From Prunella strophiata (lineage: Eukaryota > Chordata > Aves > Passeriformes > Prunellidae), in contig JAZBQD010000034.1 in the NCBI GenBank assembly GCA_036583965.1, positions 3,893,889-3,957,888 on the forward strand: a stretch of 64,000 nucleotides of DNA, in the 5' to 3' direction. A model generated the notes under the pieces. The model was given only the letters and a program-made list of their open reading frames with translations. It did not search any database and was not told the DNA's origin. Below, piece by piece: positions 60,823 through 64,000 of this stretch (position 1 is its first letter; every line of letters begins with the position of its first letter). A program made the position numbers and the translations under genes.

Positions 60823-61101
60823 CCCGCAAGACGAAGAAGAAGATCAAGGGGCTGCAGCAGGGCGGCGCGGCGGGCGCGCGCGAGGCTCCCGAGGCAGCTG
60901 GCAACAAGAGCATCGTGCCCGCCTCGCTGCCACAGCTGACGCCCACCCTGGTGTCCCTGCTCGAGGTCATCGAGCCCGAGGTGCTCTACTCGGGCTACGA
61001 CAGCTCCCTGCCCGACTCCAGCTGGAGGATCCTCTCCACGCTCAACATGCTGGGCGGCCGCCAGGTGGTCGCTGCGGTCAAGTGGGCAAAGGCAATCCCA
61101 G
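60823..61101 (+). CDS. NR3C1: Glucocorticoid receptor, exon 5: hinge and start of ligand-binding domain
   Basis: The exon is 279 bases, as in human. It follows acceptor CCCTTTGCAG and ends at donor ATCCCAG|GTGAGG. The first bases complete the alanine split from exon 4. It encodes the basic hinge RKTKKKIKG (part of nuclear localisation signal 1), a variable Ala/Gly-rich segment, then LBD helices 1-3 with [17 protein letters not shown] and [20 protein letters not shown]. The asparagine at 61044 and glutamine at 61062 correspond to human N564 and Q570, which contact the steroid. The remaining LBD exons are not found before 64000. The frame stays open about 218 codons past the donor, through the hexamer array. 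Confidence 0.98.
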
Positions 61102-61104
61102 GTG

Positions 61105-61741
61105 AGGCACAGACATGGGCACAGACACAGACAGACACAGGCACAGGCACAGACACAGACACAGACAGACACAGGCACAGGCACAGACACAGGCACAGAC
61201 ACAGACACGGGCACAGACACAGACAGAGATACAGGCACAGACACAGGCACAGACACAGACAGACACAGACACAGACACGGGCACAGACACAGACACAGAC
61301 ACAGGCACAGGCACAGACAGACACAGACAGACACAGACACAGACACGGGCACAGACACAGACACAGACACAGGCACAGACACAGACACAGACACAGGCAC
61401 AGACACAGACACAGGCACAGACAGACACAGGCACAGACAGACACAGGCACAGACACAGGCACAGACACAGACAGACACAGACACAGACACAGACAGACAG
61501 ACACAGACACAGACAGAGATACAGACAGACACAGACACAGACACAGACACACGGGCACACGCCAGACACAGACACAGACCACAGGCACAGGCACAGACAC
61601 AGGCACAGACACAGGCACAGACACAGGCACAGACAGACACAGACAGACACAGACAGAGATACAGGCACAGGCACAGACACAGGCACAGACAGACACAGGC
61701 ACAGACACAGACACAGACACAGGCACAGGCACAGGCACAGG
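61105..61741. repeat. CACAGA/CACAGG hexamer array directly after the exon 5 donor
   Basis: About 640 bases of CACAGA and CACAGG hexamers, with occasional CACGGG and single 4-base slips (CAGACAGACACAG), start within a few bases of donor GTGAGG. The sense strand is CA-rich throughout. Translations are Q/T/D/H/R-rich on + and C/V/S/L-rich on the minus strand; both are repeat artefacts. Slips keep changing register, yet no frame gains a stop. Confidence 0.97.
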
Positions 61742-62007
61742 GAGTGCTGCCTGTTGAGCCTAAATCTGCCTTTCTTCCTTCAGAGCTGTACACGAGAAGT
61801 GTTGGTAGTACCAGGGCTTCTTCATGGCTCAGGTAGTTACAGAGCAGAAAAGCGGAAAAAATTGCAGATGCAAACATTTATTTGCCACAAATTAGGTCTT
61901 TTTACTTGAACACTTTGACCACTGAATATTGAAATTCTTATTTAAATGGGTATTTCTTGTAAAAGTATTGCAGAGAGCTTTGTGTATTAGCTCTGTCTCC
62001 ACCTCAG

Positions 62008-62172
62008 ATTCACAGAATGCCAGAATGGGTTGGAAGGACCTCAAAGCCCGCCCAGTGCCACCCCTGCCATGGCAGGGACACCTTCCACTGTGCCAGGCTG
62101 CTCCAAGCCCTGTCCAGCCTGACCTTGGGCACTGCCAGGGATCCAGGGGCAGCCACAGCTGCTCTGGGCACT
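62008..62172 (-). mobile_element. CR1-type LINE 3' fragment, reverse orientation
   Basis: It opens with TTCACAGAATGCCAGAATGG and GTTGGAAGGACCTCAAAGCC, then has the CACCTTCCACTGTGCCAGGC and CACTGCCAGGGATCCAGGGG phrases. It is the same subfamily as the copies at 9949, 31450 and 46587. Confidence 0.9.
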
Positions 62173-62789
62173 AAACAATTATTTGTTGAATACTTTTAGC
62201 AATGAGGTTCTCTTGACTTCTGCAGCCCAGCATCTCTGTGCTGGCTCCTTGGGTCTGCGCTCACGGGTGGATCTGTCCCAGCTCCCCCTCACTGTGCAGC
62301 TCCAGGGTGGAAGTCAAGGTGTTGTTTTCTCTCCAGCTCTGTTCAAACTGACCCTTACCTGGGCAGAGAGGGAGGTTTGCTGCTGTTCTGGCTCCCACCT
62401 AAAGACACAGTGAGACACAGAAGTGATGTCAGATCTCAGCCTTGGACGTGACACGTGGCATCTGTCTTGGAGAGGCCAGGGCCAAGGGCAGCTGAAGATG
62501 TTTGTTCCTACAGAACAAAGCCCAATGTTTATCTCCCTCTCACCCCTGTCAGTGCTGTTCACTACCTGTTCTCAAAATCCCTGGCAAAACCACCTCCATG
62601 ACGCATAGGTTGCCCAAAAATAACATCACAGAACAGGTCTGCCAAAAAAAAAGAAAAAAGCCTGATAATGAGATTTATGAGTCATAACTGTGTCTCTTTG
62701 AGCAGGGGAAATAAATTAACAGTGGGAAAGAAAGGCTGGAAAACTCAAATACTTCTGTGTCCAGCAGAGATGTGACTGGAGAGGTTTGT

Positions 62790-62882
62790 GTGGGGTCTGG
62801 TTGACCAGGTGGGACAGGTTGGACCAGTTGGACTCAGTGATCTTGTGGGACTTTTCCAACCTCAGTGATTCTGGCATTCTGT
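62790..62882 (+). mobile_element. CR1-type 3' fragment, + orientation
   Basis: GGACTCAGTGATCTTGTGGG, ACTTTTCCAACCTCAGTGAT and TCTGGCATTCTGTG form a CR1-type terminus in sense orientation. It lies 0.6 kb downstream of the oppositely oriented copy. Confidence 0.75.
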
Positions 62883-64000
62883 GTCAGGGCTGTTTGCACT
62901 GGGCACTTGTGCTGAATGAGCTCAGTCTGCTCCAGGAGAGGCTCACATGCACACACTTCCTTCTGGGACAGGTTTTTGGGAGACCATCTGGTATTCCCAG
63001 ATTTAGATTCCATTTTATAAAGCACTTCTCTGTTCATCATCTCTGCTGAGCAGAGATGTTTGTGATAAGCCAAACCCTTCAGGTTAGAGCTTATGCTCTC
63101 AATGAAAATGCCAATCTTCTCTTTAATAGCTACATTAATAGCAACTATTCTTATCATTTTTATCTCCTTTCTTTTGTTTGCTGAGGTAGTTCCTCATGAG
63201 TGTTTAATTTGTATATCCTGCTCCTGTTGTAGCCCATCAGCCATGCTGACAGCACGCCAGCATTCCCTGCCAAACCCTTTAGCTGGGATTTCAAAATAAC
63301 CTTTTCCTGGGGAGGGTTTGAGCACAGATTTCAAGGTTTGACCCAGAAAGACTGGAATCACTTTGAAACCCTTTCTTTGTAATTTAGAGGCAGAAGCTGG
63401 TCATTCCTGGTGGCTCCAAAGCCAGGGGCTGTGTTTAGACCCACCAAGTTTGTTACACGTTCATCCACTGGCTCTGTCTGTTGGCACAGCTTCAGGAAGC
63501 AGCTCTTCAGATGTTATGAGCTCTTTAGATGTCAGATGCTTAATAAAAATAGATAAAATCAACTTGTATTCAGGCTCTAATAATGGCTCCGTATGGCACG
63601 ATGGTTTCTTGGTAAGTGTAGGCTGGATCTGATATGAGCTGCTGCTGCAAATCCAAAGCTGGTGGCATTTTCAGGCTCTTTGAGGGACCAATTGTCAGGT
63701 TTTACTCATTTCCTCCCTGTTCAGTTGGCTCTGTTCATGCTACATGTGAGATTAGAAGCAGTTCATGCTGGTAACTCGTGCAGTACTTATTTTGTAGGTT
63801 CAGTGTGCAATTGTTGCTGAATAAGAATGACATTTGATATTAAATCATTTATTGTCTAGCAGCCTGCTCTCGTGAAAAGGAGCTAACCCTGTTATTTTTG
63901 GAAGGCAGCCCAGTGAATTACAGTGTATGTGAACTATAATTGTTGCCTTTTGTGATGTATCTGGCTGACCATCAGTTCCAGATAACCACACACATATCTA

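Larger units (their letters stand above)
61102..64000 (+). other. NR3C1: NR3C1 intron 5, 5' part (runs off the window)
   Basis: It starts with donor GTGAGG. The first 0.64 kb is the CACAGA/CACAGG array, followed by two CR1 fragments. No stretch encodes the expected exon 6 sequence (the helix 4-5 region after IPG), so exon 6 lies beyond the window. From 62890 to 64000 I see nothing identifiable. Confidence 0.85.

Noticed and set aside
51623..61101. Mineralocorticoid receptor (NR3C2) as the identity
   Set aside because: The N-terminal MGLYMGETD block, [13 protein letters not shown] and RKTKKKIKG are GR-specific; NR3C2 differs at these places.
60795..61877. Cys-rich 360-codon minus-strand frame overlapping exon 5
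   Set aside because: It is the complement of the CACAGA array joined to the antisense of a real GR exon.
61102..64000. Exon 6 of NR3C1
   Set aside because: No frame encodes the expected LBD helix 4-5 sequence after the IPG codon; the exon must lie beyond the window.

Overview
This is a vertebrate nuclear-genome window, almost certainly from a bird and probably a passerine. It carries the 5' two-thirds of the glucocorticoid receptor gene NR3C1 on the + strand. The protein exons are unmistakably GR: the N-terminal MGLYMGETD block, zinc fingers with P-box GSCKV and D-box AGRND, and a hinge reading RKTKKKIKG. The avian call rests on many short CR1-type LINE 3' ends in both orientations, a compact GC-rich promoter, and abundant GC-rich minisatellites.

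Layout. Positions 1-11890 are upstream intergenic DNA with no credible gene. They hold a 34-bp minisatellite (2424-4045), a decayed LINE reverse-transcriptase remnant (about 4906-5405), an exact 38-copy 11-bp array (9489-9906), CR1 fragments and a CTCTGCCCTGTCCA-type array (11371-11890) abutting the promoter. A CpG-island promoter and noncoding exon 1 lie at about 11890-12800, with the exon 1 donor at 12520/12521. Intron 1 is 12521-14339. Exon 2 (14340-15530) encodes the transactivation domain. Intron 2 is 36.1 kb (15531-51622) and holds several large tandem arrays and many CR1 pieces. Exon 3 (51623-51786) and exon 4 (55633-55749) encode the two zinc fingers. Exon 5 (60823-61101) encodes the hinge and the start of the ligand-binding domain. 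Exons 6-9 lie beyond the window.

Four observations stand out. (1) Exon 2 as assembled carries a net +1 frame disruption between about 14820 and 14875; splice-phase arithmetic shows the indel independently. (2) Introns 4 and 5 both begin with a tandem array within about 20 bp of the splice donor, a G-run-rich 24-mer and a CA-rich hexamer. Both stay open in the upstream exon's reading frame. (3) Two tiny upstream ORFs precede the start codon, and the second ends in a TAATG stop/start overlap with the GR start. (4) Of the three human GR-D internal start methionines, only the middle one is kept.

The very long open frames in this window all come from tandem arrays whose units lack stop codons; they are not genes. 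I found no undescribed multi-gene system.
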